A stretch of 26,956 nucleotides of DNA. Source: Umezawaea sp049997955 (lineage in GTDB: Bacteria; Actinomycetota; Actinomycetes; Mycobacteriales; Pseudonocardiaceae). A model generated the notes under the pieces. That model saw only the letters and a program-made list of their open reading frames with translations. It did no database searches and had not been told where the DNA came from. Shown here in pieces: positions 8,141 to 15,585 of this stretch (positions are counted from its first letter, which is position 1; each line of letters starts with the position of its first letter). The translations under genes were made by a program, and so were the position numbers. The stretch is taken from the NCBI GenBank assembly GCA_049997955.1, contig JAEBDY010000032.1, positions 1 through 26,956 of the forward strand. Direction: 5' to 3'.

Positions 8141-9229
8141 TCAGGACTGCTTTTCGTGCGCGCTGGGAAAGGGATCGGCGAAGCGCAGTTCTCCGGCCAG
8201 TGCCGCCTCCTCGTCGGTGATCAGCGCCTCGCGCAGCGCGGCGGTGATCACCTCGCTCGACGAGCGGTGGGCGATGATCACCGGTTCCTGTTCACGACCG
8301 CCGGTGTGGAACTCCCGCTTCGCGGTGAGGTTGGCGTGGCGGCGGCCGTCCGTGTGCGGCGGGGTGCCGGCGGTGGTGAGCCAGGGGCCGGCGTCGGCCA
8401 TGCGCATCGCCCGGCCCGCGGCTTCCAGCCACAGCGCGCTGTCGTGGCGGCTGGCGAGCCACACGCGGCCGCGGATGCGCACGACGCCTTGGGCGAGGGC
8501 GATCAGCGTCCGGTGCAGGCGTGCGGGGTGGAAGGGGCGGCGGGCGGTGAAGTGCGTCAGGTGCACGCCGTGTGCGGACTCGCGGGGTGGGTGGCCGCGC
8601 AGGAGAGGACTGAACAGGTCGTCCACCTCACCGCGCCGAGCGTCGCGGTCGATCGCGGCCAGGAGCGTCGGCACGTGCAGGTGCGCCACTTCCTGCCTGG
8701 ATGCCGAGGGGTTGAGGCGGTCCAGGACTGCCTCGATTCGGTCATCGCCCGACGGTCAGGTGAGGACCAGGGCGTCGGCGAACTCGGCTTGACCTACGAC
8801 CAGTTGCGACACGGTGCGGCGGTCACCGGGGGCGGCACTCAGACCGCGACCGGACAAGGAGTCGCGGCCGGTGGCGTCGGCCAGCCAGGTCGCCCGGTCC
8901 ACGACGGTGACCACGGCGTCCACGCGAACCGGTTCGCCCTCCAAGGCCAGGCACACCGCCTCGGGCTCCAGAGCGGGGTCCAGGTGCACGACCACCGGGC
9001 CGGGCAGGGTTCGCAGTAGCGGGATCAGGTCCAGTCGCATGGTGCACGACACACATCCGTGCTCCAGGCGCAGTTCGGTGAGCAGCCCGTCGATCCAGCG
9101 GTGCACCACCCCGTCGGCGAGCCTGCTCAGGTCGTGGCGGACCAGGGTGGAACCGGGAGTGGCTCGCCACACCTCCTCGGCGACGCTGTGCTCACCGAGT
9201 CCGGCCACCAGCATCACCGAGTTCTTCAT
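8141..9229 (-). pseudogene. CobW/COG0523-like protein interrupted by one in-frame TGA
   Basis: One continuous frame from ATG 9229 to the stop at 8141 (363 codons) is broken only by a TGA at codon 158 (8756-8758). Before it: MKNSVMLVAGLGEHS, where COG0523 proteins have the GxxGxGKT P-loop (lost here), EHGCVSC (residues 57-62, a variant of the CxCC metal motif), and FADALVLT, which ends where the NKxD guanine motif should follow. After it the frame continues as PSGDDRIEAVLDRLNPSA and a CobW C-terminal domain with RPFHPARL. It is a nucleotide-binding-deficient paralogue of zinc-chaperone GTPases, broken by nonsense mutation, sequencing error or, less likely, recoding. An upstream ATG (9313) is rejected because it would place the Zur box inside the coding region. 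Confidence 0.75.
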
Positions 9230-9243
9230 GCCAACAGCATAAA

Positions 9244-9258
9244 TAGAAACGATTTTCA
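9244..9258. promoter_or_regulatory. Zur-box-like operator between the CobW-like and His-rich genes
   Basis: On the minus strand this reads TGAAAATCGTTTCTA, close to the TGAAAATGATTTTCA-type actinobacterial Zur box (left half perfect, right half 4 of 7). It ends 15 bp upstream of the CobW-like ATG and 140 bp upstream of the His-rich ORF, so it could serve both directions. Confidence 0.65.
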
Positions 9259-9397
9259 TTTCAATGAATGGAGTGGGCTGATCGAGTTCTCGGTCTGCGT
9301 CATTCATGCGCATGGCCTAATGTCTCGTTACGTTCAGTTGTCAATGCTGGGACGTCCGGGTGAGGGCTTTTCGGGTGAAGCGGAAAGGCGGTCGATC

Positions 9398-9694
9398 ATG
9401 ACCACGGCGCATCTTGAGCACACCGATCACGGGCACGTCCACGGCGAGGGCTGTGGCCATGTGGCGGTGCCGCACGGCGACCACACCGACTACGCCCACG
9501 ACGGCCATCTCCACCGTGCGCACGACGGTCACTTCGACGACTGTGAACCCGGTGGCCACGAGGCCCACGACGCCCACGACCACGCCCACCGCGAGGGCTG
9601 TGGCCATGTGGCGGTCCCGCATGGCGACCACACCGACTACGTGCACGACGGGCACCGCCACGCCATGCACGGCGAGCACTACGACGAGCACTGA
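9398..9694 (+). CDS. histidine-rich metal-binding protein, tandem duplicate module
   Basis: The start is ATG 9398 behind GGAAAGGCGG. The product has 98 residues, 27 of them His, with many Asp and Glu and three Cys. It holds two copies of one module: EGCGHVAVPHGDHTDY at residues 17-32 and again at 66-81, each followed by HDGHxH and a His/Asp tail. Short proteins with one CGHxAVPHGDHxDYxHDGH module are familiar in actinobacteria and proteobacteria, sometimes labelled zinc-related. There is no signal peptide, so it is probably a cytoplasmic metal buffer or store. Position beside a Zur-type box supports zinc. The longer upstream frame in phase (from 9059) is antisense to the CobW-like gene and is not used. 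Confidence 0.8.
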   Translation: MTTAHLEHTDHGHVHGEGCGHVAVPHGDHTDYAHDGHLHRAHDGHFDDCEPGGHEAHDAHDHAHREGCGHVAVPHGDHTDYVHDGHRHAMHGEHYDEH

Positions 9695-9792
9695 GTCGCG
9701 CAAGGACGAACCCCGCATGGGGGCGTCGTGCTGATGCCCCGTGCATGGTGTCGATCGTTCACGGATAGCGCGGTCGGAGCAGCGACCACGAA

Positions 9793-9826
9793 GGTCCGCG
9801 ACACCGTCGAAACGGTGCCGCGGACC
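9793..9826. terminator. bidirectional hairpin between convergent genes
   Basis: The arms are ggtccgcgacaccgt (9793-9807) and acggtgccgcggacc (9812-9826), 15 bp with one mismatch and a CGAA loop. It lies between the 3' ends of the His-rich gene and the minus-strand anchor M gene, and has no strong T-tract. Confidence 0.6.
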
Positions 9827-9862
9827 CGGCTTCCCTGCGAGGAAGTTGTCGAGCGGTCGTGA

Positions 9863-10498
9863 TCAGGGCTGCACGGTGAACGTGTAGCTCTTCTGTCCGC
9901 TGGTGACCGCGCCGCCCGCTGCCTTGGTGGCGGTGATCTCGAAGACGGCGGTGTAGGTGCCCGCCGCCTCGAACGCCCAGTTGGCGTGGGCGTGGGTGTT
10001 GACCGCCAGCGAGCGGGTGTCCGGCAGTCCGTTGCCGCTGTCGAACCAGACGGTCGGGGTGCCGAAGGAGCTCGTGGTGTAGACGCTGAAACCGGCGGGG
10101 CCGGTGACCGAGACCAGCTTCACGGTCAGCGTGTTGCCCTGCAGGGCACCGCTGGGAACGCCCGCGGTATCGAAGCCCGGCCACAGGATTCCGCTGACCT
10201 GGCTCTGCGGCAGGATCCAGACCGGGGAACCGGGCGTGCCCAGGAACGAGTAAGCGGCGCTGGAGGGCACCGTGGTCCGGCTCGCCGAGACGGCGTTGAA
10301 CGTCACCGTCGACGGGTCGCGGTCCACTGCCGGGGAGACCGTGGAGTCACGGACGTCGAGCGTCAGCGCGCTGCCGGTCCAGTCCACGTCGAGGGCGTCG
10401 ACGTGGCCCGAGGACAGGGTGACGGCCGCGTGGGCCGTGCCGGTGGTGAGCAGGGCGATTCCCGCAGCGAGCGCGGCGGCGGCGAGGCGGGCGATCAT
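9863..10498 (-). CDS. small secreted choice-of-anchor M protein
   Basis: The start is ATG 10498, overlapping the TGA of the upstream gene as ATGA, so translation is probably coupled. The 211-residue product is a signal peptide (1-24, TGTAHA) plus a single anchor M repeat and nothing else: GHVDALDVDW at 31, AYSFLG, WILPQSQ, ILWPGFDT, the GPAGFSVY strand, and THAHANWAFEAAGTY near residue 173. It has no sorting signal or membrane helix, so it is probably released or held by partners. It is the minimal version of the repeat in this locus. It shares the Zur-type box at 11205 through its operon partner. Confidence 0.85.
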   Translation of the reverse strand: MIARLAAAALAAGIALLTTGTAHAAVTLSSGHVDALDVDWTGSALTLDVRDSTVSPAVDRDPSTVTFNAVSASRTTVPSSAAYSFLGTPGSPVWILPQSQVSGILWPGFDTAGVPSGALQGNTLTVKLVSVTGPAGFSVYTTSSFGTPTVWFDSGNGLPDTRSLAVNTHAHANWAFEAAGTYTAVFEITATKAAGGAVTSGQKSYTFTVQP

Positions 10499-11142
10499 CG
10501 GTTCACCTTGAAGCTGTAGGTGGCGGGCTCGGACACGACCTTCTCGCCGGTGGCGGCGAGGGTCCCCGAAGCGCGGACGGTGACCTTGTAGGTGCCCGCG
10601 GTCTCGAACGCCCAGTTGGCGTGCTGGTGGTCGCCCGCGACCAGGTCGATGCGGTCGGGCAGGCCGTCGCCGCTGTCCACCAGCACGGTGGGCGCGCCGA
10701 CGGCGTCGGTGGTGAAGATGCTGAAGTCGCCGGGACCCCGGACGCGCTGGACCTTCAGGCGCAGCGTGCCGTCGACGAAGACGCCGGGCTCGATCTCCTC
10801 GGCGGCGATGCCGGGCCACAGCAGGTTCGGGTCCTGCACCTGCGGCAACACCCACACCGGACGACCGGGTGCGCCGAGGAAGGCATAGGCGGGGTCGGCG
10901 GGCACGGTCGTGCGCGCCGCGGACTCGGCCACCAAGAGGACCTCGGACGGGGCGTACTCGGCCTCGGCGCCTTCGTCGTGGACGTGCAGGTCGAACGCGC
11001 CATCCTCGAAGGCCACGCCGAACACGTCGACGTGGCCCGAGTTGATGACGGTGACCGGTGTCGCGGTGGCGGGTGCGGCGACGAGGCCGGTGAGCCCGGT
11101 CGCCGCGGCCAGGAGCAAAGCGATGTGTGCAGTCGTGCGCAC
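10495..11142 (-). CDS. small secreted choice-of-anchor M protein (first gene of pair)
   Basis: The start is GTG 11142, chosen because GGGAG lies at suitable spacing and the signal peptide (TAHIALLLAAATGLTGLVAAPATA) begins at once. The product has 215 residues with one anchor M repeat: SGHVDVFGVAFEDG, AYAFLGAPG, VWVLPQVQ, LLWPGIAAE, GPGDFSIF, VDSGDGLPD, and DHQHANWAFETAGTY. There is no C-terminal anchor. It pairs with the downstream gene through a 4-bp ATGA overlap, and a Zur-type operator lies 63 bp upstream. The two proteins differ in sequence but not in architecture, suggesting an old duplication. Confidence 0.85.
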   Translation of the reverse strand: MRTTAHIALLLAAATGLTGLVAAPATATPVTVINSGHVDVFGVAFEDGAFDLHVHDEGAEAEYAPSEVLLVAESAARTTVPADPAYAFLGAPGRPVWVLPQVQDPNLLWPGIAAEEIEPGVFVDGTLRLKVQRVRGPGDFSIFTTDAVGAPTVLVDSGDGLPDRIDLVAGDHQHANWAFETAGTYKVTVRASGTLAATGEKVVSEPATYSFKVNR

Positions 11143-11204
11143 GGGTGTGCACTCCCATCGTGCGGGTTCGCGGTCCGAGTGGATCGCAGCGGAAGTGTTG
11201 CACA

Positions 11205-11220
11205 CGATAATCATTATCAA
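11205..11220 (-). promoter_or_regulatory. Zur-box-like operator of the small anchor M gene pair
   Basis: The minus strand reads TTGATAATGATTATCG, the best palindrome of the five in this window. It lies 63 bp upstream of the GTG of the first small anchor M gene and fits the actinobacterial Zur-box pattern. Confidence 0.75.
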
Positions 11221-11326
11221 TACGACTGAATGGGTCAGCGTCGCCGAGCGCGGGATCGGCATTCGGGTGTGCAACGCCGCTGCGGTGGCGTCGGATGATC
11301 GGGTTGGTGTTTCGCCAAGTCCAGGG

Positions 11327-12193
11327 TCACGTGCGGTCCGGCGCCCGGCCCCGGTGCACCGTGAGAGCGGTGAGCAGGGCGAGATCCGTGCGGCTGCCCA
11401 ACCACGCTGGGTCGGCGGGATCGAGCAGGCGCGACCAAGCCTCGACGTCATCCTCGGTGAGGAACCGTCGTGCCCGGTCGACCCGCGCGGCCAATTCGCG
11501 CACGACCGCGGCACGCACGTCGTCGGGCAGCGGTGCCGACACGTCCACCAGCGCGCTGCGGCTGCCGACGTCGACCAGACCCGCGTCGGCGAGGAGATTC
11601 ACCCAGTCCCGGTCCGGCCGCGTCACCCCTGGGCGGTGTTCGAACCAGTCGGTGAACCAGCGGTTGTGCGCCTCGTCCAAGCGGATCTCCAGTCCCGGCC
11701 GTCCCACCCCGACATCCCAGGGCAGGCAGCGCGCGGGCAGTCCACCCTCGGCCAGCGCGAGCACGCCGCCGAAACTCAGGAGTCCGGCGAGCCCGGCGAC
11801 GGCGGCACGCCAGTCCAACGCGTGGTGCACGCACGCCGACGACCACGCCACCGCCACCGGCTCCGGCAGGGGTGGCGGACCGTCGTCCAGGTCGTGGTGG
11901 ACCGGCATGACACGCTCCGCCACGCCGGCCGCACGTACTGCCCGCGCCACCGCCTCGAGCATCTCCGGGTCGTGGTCCACCGCGTAGACCCGGCCGGAGG
12001 CGCCCACCGCGCGGGCCAAAGCGACCGTGACCGAACCCGCGCCGGGGCCGATGTCGGCCACCGCGTCACCGTGTCGAACAGGTAGATCGGCGAGCAGCGC
12101 GAGGTGGGCGTCGAGGAAAACCGCCTCGGCCTCGGCCGGGTTCTCCGTGGACGGACCTGGGGGATTGCGGCGGTCGTTCGACGTGGAGGTCAT
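11327..12193 (-). CDS. class I SAM-dependent methyltransferase
   Basis: The start is ATG 12193, preceded by GGGGAACGGA. The 288-residue product is a soluble Rossmann-fold methyltransferase: motif I is VADIGPGAGSVTVAL (about 45-59), and AVDHDPEMLE (about 71-80) supplies the acidic ribose-binding residue. CVHHALDW follows the motif II-III region, and the C-terminal third is family-specific. The substrate is unknown. It is transcribed divergently from the substrate-binding-protein operon, and the shared 305-bp intergenic region has two Zur-type boxes, so its expression is probably zinc-controlled. Methylation of a small-molecule metallophore or of a metal-stress target are possible roles that nothing here tests. 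Confidence 0.8.
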   Translation of the reverse strand: MTSTSNDRRNPPGPSTENPAEAEAVFLDAHLALLADLPVRHGDAVADIGPGAGSVTVALARAVGASGRVYAVDHDPEMLEAVARAVRAAGVAERVMPVHHDLDDGPPPLPEPVAVAWSSACVHHALDWRAAVAGLAGLLSFGGVLALAEGGLPARCLPWDVGVGRPGLEIRLDEAHNRWFTDWFEHRPGVTRPDRDWVNLLADAGLVDVGSRSALVDVSAPLPDDVRAAVVRELAARVDRARRFLTEDDVEAWSRLLDPADPAWLGSRTDLALLTALTVHRGRAPDRT

Positions 12194-12364
12194 GGGCTTT
12201 GTTCCGTTCCCCGGTGTCGCGGCGCCGGTGGCGGTGGGTTCTTCGCGGTCTCGGCCCCGTCGAGCGGGCGACCGCGGCGCCGTCACGGGGAGGAGACGGC
12301 ACCGCGGCACGACGGCCGCCGTCGCGGGGGGAGCGACGTGATGCGACAGCATCAGTGTTGCCAA

Positions 12365-12380
12365 CGGCAATCATTGTCAA
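12365..12380 (-). promoter_or_regulatory. Zur-box-like operator, methyltransferase side
   Basis: The minus strand reads TTGACAATGATTGCCG, matching TTGATAATGATTATCG at 13 of 16 positions. It lies 172 bp upstream of the methyltransferase start and 56 bp from the second box of this intergenic region. Confidence 0.65.
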
Positions 12381-12420
12381 CAGGGCCGGATGGCCGCTGT
12401 GTGTCGATCCGCTCAGTCTA

Positions 12421-12436
12421 TTGGTAACGGTTGTCG
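12421..12436 (+). promoter_or_regulatory. Zur-box-like operator, ABC operon side
   Basis: The sequence ttggtaacggttgtcg matches the locus consensus TTGATAATGATTATCG at 12 of 16 positions, every difference being a transition. It lies 62 bp upstream of the substrate-binding-protein ATG. Confidence 0.65.
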
Positions 12437-12498
12437 TTTGTATTAGGTTCGCGGGGTCCCGTCGGTCCGACGACGGATGTCTGGAGGTTCGAGAACAG

Positions 12499-14025
12499 AT
12501 GCGCCTGCGTGCGCCCTCACGGGCTGCCGCGTCCTTGTGCGCGGTCCTGCTCGCCACCACCGCGTGCACCTCCAGCAAGGTCGGAGGCGGAGGTGACGGT
12601 CTGTCCGTGGTCACGACCACCGAGATCCTGGCCGACCTGGTGCGCAACGTCGGGGGAGACCGCGTCCGGGTCGACTCGCTGGTGCCCCCCGGCGGCGACC
12701 CGCACTCCTACGAGCCCACGCCCGCCGACGCGAAGAAGGTCGCCGCGGCGGACGTGACGTTCACCAACCACCTGCTGCTGGAAGAGCAGCGACTGATCAA
12801 GGCCATCGACGCCAACGCCCGCGAGGGAACGCCGAACGTCTCGCTGGCCGAAGCGTCGGAGACCTACGGCGCGCACGTGATCCCGTTGGTGGAGAACGTC
12901 GGGCTCGACGTGCTGTGGCTGGGCCTGCGCGTGCGCGGCGACGGCAAGGCGCGCGGCGCCACGCGCACCTCGGAGGTGCAGCTGACCGCGACCGCCGTGG
13001 AAGGCCCCGGAAAGCTCGTGACCTACCTGACCGAATCCCTGGGCAAACCGGTGGTGTACTTCGACTCCGGTGACGGGATGTCCGATGTGGACTCCACCAC
13101 CCTGCCTCCCGCCGCCCACACCCACCTCAACTGGGCGTTCACCGCACCGGGCACCTACCGCCTGACGCTGCGCGCGTCACTGCTCAACGACGGCGAGCAG
13201 AAACCTCTGGGAGAGGGCACGTTCACCTTCGCGGTAGGAGTCGACCCGACCGGCATCGCGGGCACCGTGCTGAACGAGGGGCACACCGACCTGACGGTCG
13301 ACCTGGACAGCGGTGAGCTGTACACGTTCAACGACCGCGCCGGCGGCACCACCCAAGACGTCGTACCCGCTTCGCAGGCCGTCATCGAGGTGCCGAACAA
13401 GGCGATCACCACCGTGCCCGGCGACGCCCGCTTCGCGTTCCTGGGCACGGCGGGCGCCTCGGTGCACCAGCTGCCGCAAGCGGTGCTGGGCAAGCACGTG
13501 CACGGCGAAATCGACCCGCACCTGTGGCAGGACGTGCGCAACGGCCGCGCCTACGCCGAGCTGATGCGCGACACCCTGCGCGCGGCCGATCCCGACGGCG
13601 CCGCGGACTACGACCGCAATACCCGCGAATACCTCGCCCGACTCGACGAACTCGACGCGCAGGTCCGCCAGACCGTCGCGGCCGTCCCCCGACAACGCCG
13701 CCACCTGGTCACCACCCACGACGGGTTCGGCTACTTCGCCAGCGCCTACGACATGACCGTGGCCGGGTTCGTGGTGCCCAACCCCGCGCAGGAACCCAGC
13801 GTCGAGGACGTGCGCAAGCTGACCGAGACCATCCGCAACCTGAAGGTGCCCGCCGTGTTCATGGAACCCAACCTCGCCCAACGCGGTTCGGTGCTCAGCC
13901 AGGTCGCCCGCGACCAAGGCGTCGAAGTGTGCCTGCTGTACGGGGACTCCTTCGACGAGCGCACCCGCAGCTACGCGGACATGATGCGCCACAACGCGGA
14001 AGAGGTCGCCCGGTGCCTCGCCTGA
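12499..14025 (+). CDS. ABC transporter substrate-binding lipoprotein with an inserted, permuted anchor M module
   Basis: The start is ATG 12499 behind GGAGG. The 508-residue product is a cluster A-I (ZnuA/TroA-type) metal-binding lipoprotein. The lipobox ends at Cys23, and the TroA fold begins at VVTTTEILADLV. The expected metal ligands are all present: His69 (DPHSYEP), His341 (DPHLWQDV), His407 (TTHDGF) and Asp483 (YGDSFDE). Between the first and second ligands there is an insert of about 200 residues (131-333): a C-terminal anchor M half (VLWLGLR, EGPGKLVTY, HTHLNWAFTAPGTY at 207) followed by an N-terminal half (EGHTDL at 260, FAFLGTAGASVHQLPQ). That is circularly permuted relative to free-standing repeats. 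It is the first gene of a coupled operon with its ATPase and permease. Zinc or manganese is expected; zinc is favoured by the Zur boxes. Confidence 0.9.
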   Translation: MRLRAPSRAAASLCAVLLATTACTSSKVGGGGDGLSVVTTTEILADLVRNVGGDRVRVDSLVPPGGDPHSYEPTPADAKKVAAADVTFTNHLLLEEQRLIKAIDANAREGTPNVSLAEASETYGAHVIPLVENVGLDVLWLGLRVRGDGKARGATRTSEVQLTATAVEGPGKLVTYLTESLGKPVVYFDSGDGMSDVDSTTLPPAAHTHLNWAFTAPGTYRLTLRASLLNDGEQKPLGEGTFTFAVGVDPTGIAGTVLNEGHTDLTVDLDSGELYTFNDRAGGTTQDVVPASQAVIEVPNKAITTVPGDARFAFLGTAGASVHQLPQAVLGKHVHGEIDPHLWQDVRNGRAYAELMRDTLRAADPDGAADYDRNTREYLARLDELDAQVRQTVAAVPRQRRHLVTTHDGFGYFASAYDMTVAGFVVPNPAQEPSVEDVRKLTETIRNLKVPAVFMEPNLAQRGSVLSQVARDQGVEVCLLYGDSFDERTRSYADMMRHNAEEVARCLA

Positions 14026-14840
14026 TCCAGGCCGTGCTTGCGGCTGCCACCATGCTGCTGCTCCTCCCGCCTGCCGCGCACGCCCAACCCGCCGCGCCCG
14101 TCGTCATCGCCGACGGCCACGTGGACCTCGGCCCACGCCTGGTCGACGGGAAGTGGACCGTCGAGATCCGCGACGACACCGGTGACGGACCGGTGTGGCG
14201 CAACCCTTCCGACGTGGTGCTCCAGGTCGCGGACGCGGCCAAGACGACCGTGCCCGACGACCCGGCCTACAAATTCCTCGGCACGCCGGGCGGCGAGATC
14301 TGGGTGTTGCCCCAGATCCAGAACCCCGACATCGTGTGGCCGGGGTGGAACACCCAGGACCCCAGCATCGCCGACGTCGTCGGCCGCGAGGTCGACTGGC
14401 GCCTGCACGGCGTCGAGGGCCCCGGCCGCTTCGAGCTGTTCCTCACCGGCAATTTTGGCACACCGGACACGATCTTCAGCAGCGAGCGGCCCTACCCGCA
14501 GGAAACCGGTGTCGAAGCGGGCACCCACGTGCACGGCAACTGGGTGTTCACCGCACCCGGTTCCTATTCGCTGGACGTGGAGATGGCCACCGCCGACGGT
14601 CGTGGCGACCGCGCGACGCTGAAGGTCCACGTCGGACCAGGTGATCCGGCAACGGCGTTCCCCACGGCCGAGTCCAGCACTTCACCTTCCGGCACAGTCG
14701 CGGCACAACCCGCCGATACGACCACCGGTAGCGGCCCTTCGTCGATGTGGATCCTGGTGGCCGGCGGTGTGCTCGTACTCGGGGTGGCCGCGGTACTCGT
14801 CGTCCGGTCCCGTCGCACCGAAGGGAGCAGCGATGACTGA
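14013..14840 (+). CDS. membrane-anchored choice-of-anchor M protein
   Basis: The start is GTG 14013, overlapping the substrate-binding-protein stop by 13 bp, with GAAGAGG at 14000. The product has 275 residues: a signal peptide (1-24, PPAAHA), one anchor M repeat (GHVDLGPRLVDGKW from 35, YKFLGTPG, WVLPQIQNPDIVWPGWNTQ, EGPGRFELF, THVHGNWVFTAPGSY), a Ser/Thr/Pro-rich linker, and a transmembrane helix (about 243-264) with a RSRRTEGSSDD tail. Unlike its neighbours it has no LAxTG motif, so it should stay in the cytoplasmic membrane beside the transporter. Inference: it may hand metal from wall proteins to the substrate-binding protein. Confidence 0.85.
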   Translation: MPRLIQAVLAAATMLLLLPPAAHAQPAAPVVIADGHVDLGPRLVDGKWTVEIRDDTGDGPVWRNPSDVVLQVADAAKTTVPDDPAYKFLGTPGGEIWVLPQIQNPDIVWPGWNTQDPSIADVVGREVDWRLHGVEGPGRFELFLTGNFGTPDTIFSSERPYPQETGVEAGTHVHGNWVFTAPGSYSLDVEMATADGRGDRATLKVHVGPGDPATAFPTAESSTSPSGTVAAQPADTTTGSGPSSMWILVAGGVLVLGVAAVLVVRSRRTEGSSDD

Positions 14841-15585
14841 CACGGTGCTGGACATCTCCGGTGTGGCCGTGCACTTGGGCGGCCGTGAAGTCCTGTCCGA
14901 TGTGGACTTTCGCCTGCGGCGCGGTGAACTGGTTGGCTTGATCGGCCCCAACGGCGCCGGCAAGACCACGTTGCTGCGCACCGCCCTCGGACTGATCCCG
15001 ATCCACCGCGGTTCGATCGTCGTCGACGGCCGCACGCCGCGACAGGCACAGGGCTCGCTGGGCTACGTGCCGCAACGCCACGAGTTCGCCTGGGACTTCC
15101 CCATCACGGTCGAAGGCGCGGTCGCCACCGGCCGCACCCACCTGACCGGGCTGCTGCGCCGCCGCACCACCCGTGACCGCGAGGCAGTAGCCGACGCCCT
15201 GGAACGCGTCGGCATGGCGGACCTGAGGACCAGGCCGGTCGGCGAGCTGTCGGGCGGTCAACGGCAACGGGTCCTCGTCGCACGAGCGCTGGCCCTGCGA
15301 CCGCGGGTGCTGCTGCTCGACGAGCCGTTCACCGGCATCGACGCCCCCACCCAGGAGCTGCTGAGCACGTTGCTGACCGAGCTGCGCGACGAGGGGGTGG
15401 CGGTATTGATGACCACCCACGACCTCGCCGCAGCGACGACCCTGTGCAGCCGGCTGTGCCTGCTCAACCGCGTGGTCGTCGCCGACGACGAACCGGCAGC
15501 GCTGGCCGACACCGACATCTGGCTGCGCACCTTCGGCCTGGACCGGTCCGAGCAACTGCTCAAGACGTTGGGGGTGACCAGGTGA
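14833..15585 (+). CDS. metal ABC transporter ATP-binding protein
   Basis: The start is ATG 14833, overlapping the previous stop (ATGACTGA) behind AAGGGAG. The 250-residue product is a complete ABC ATPase of the ZnuC/MntB type: Walker A GPNGAGKTT (38-46), Q-loop GYVPQRHEF, signature LSGGQ (139-143), Walker B VLLLDE (159-164), D-loop GID and H-loop His196 (TTHD). It powers import through the permease encoded next, whose GTG overlaps its TGA. It matches what collections call the anchored-repeat-type ABC transporter ATP-binding subunit. All catalytic residues are present. Confidence 0.95.
   Translation: MTDTVLDISGVAVHLGGREVLSDVDFRLRRGELVGLIGPNGAGKTTLLRTALGLIPIHRGSIVVDGRTPRQAQGSLGYVPQRHEFAWDFPITVEGAVATGRTHLTGLLRRRTTRDREAVADALERVGMADLRTRPVGELSGGQRQRVLVARALALRPRVLLLDEPFTGIDAPTQELLSTLLTELRDEGVAVLMTTHDLAAATTLCSRLCLLNRVVVADDEPAALADTDIWLRTFGLDRSEQLLKTLGVTR

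Noticed and set aside
8756..8758. TGA as selenocysteine codon in the CobW-like gene
   Set aside because: The position corresponds to a residue near the guanine motif, not a Cys, and no stem-loop of a selenocysteine insertion element is apparent just downstream; nonsense mutation is simpler.
9059..9397. Extended N-terminus of the His-rich protein
   Set aside because: It would overlap the CobW-like gene and the Zur box in antisense; ATG 9398 has a ribosome site and begins the His-rich sequence.
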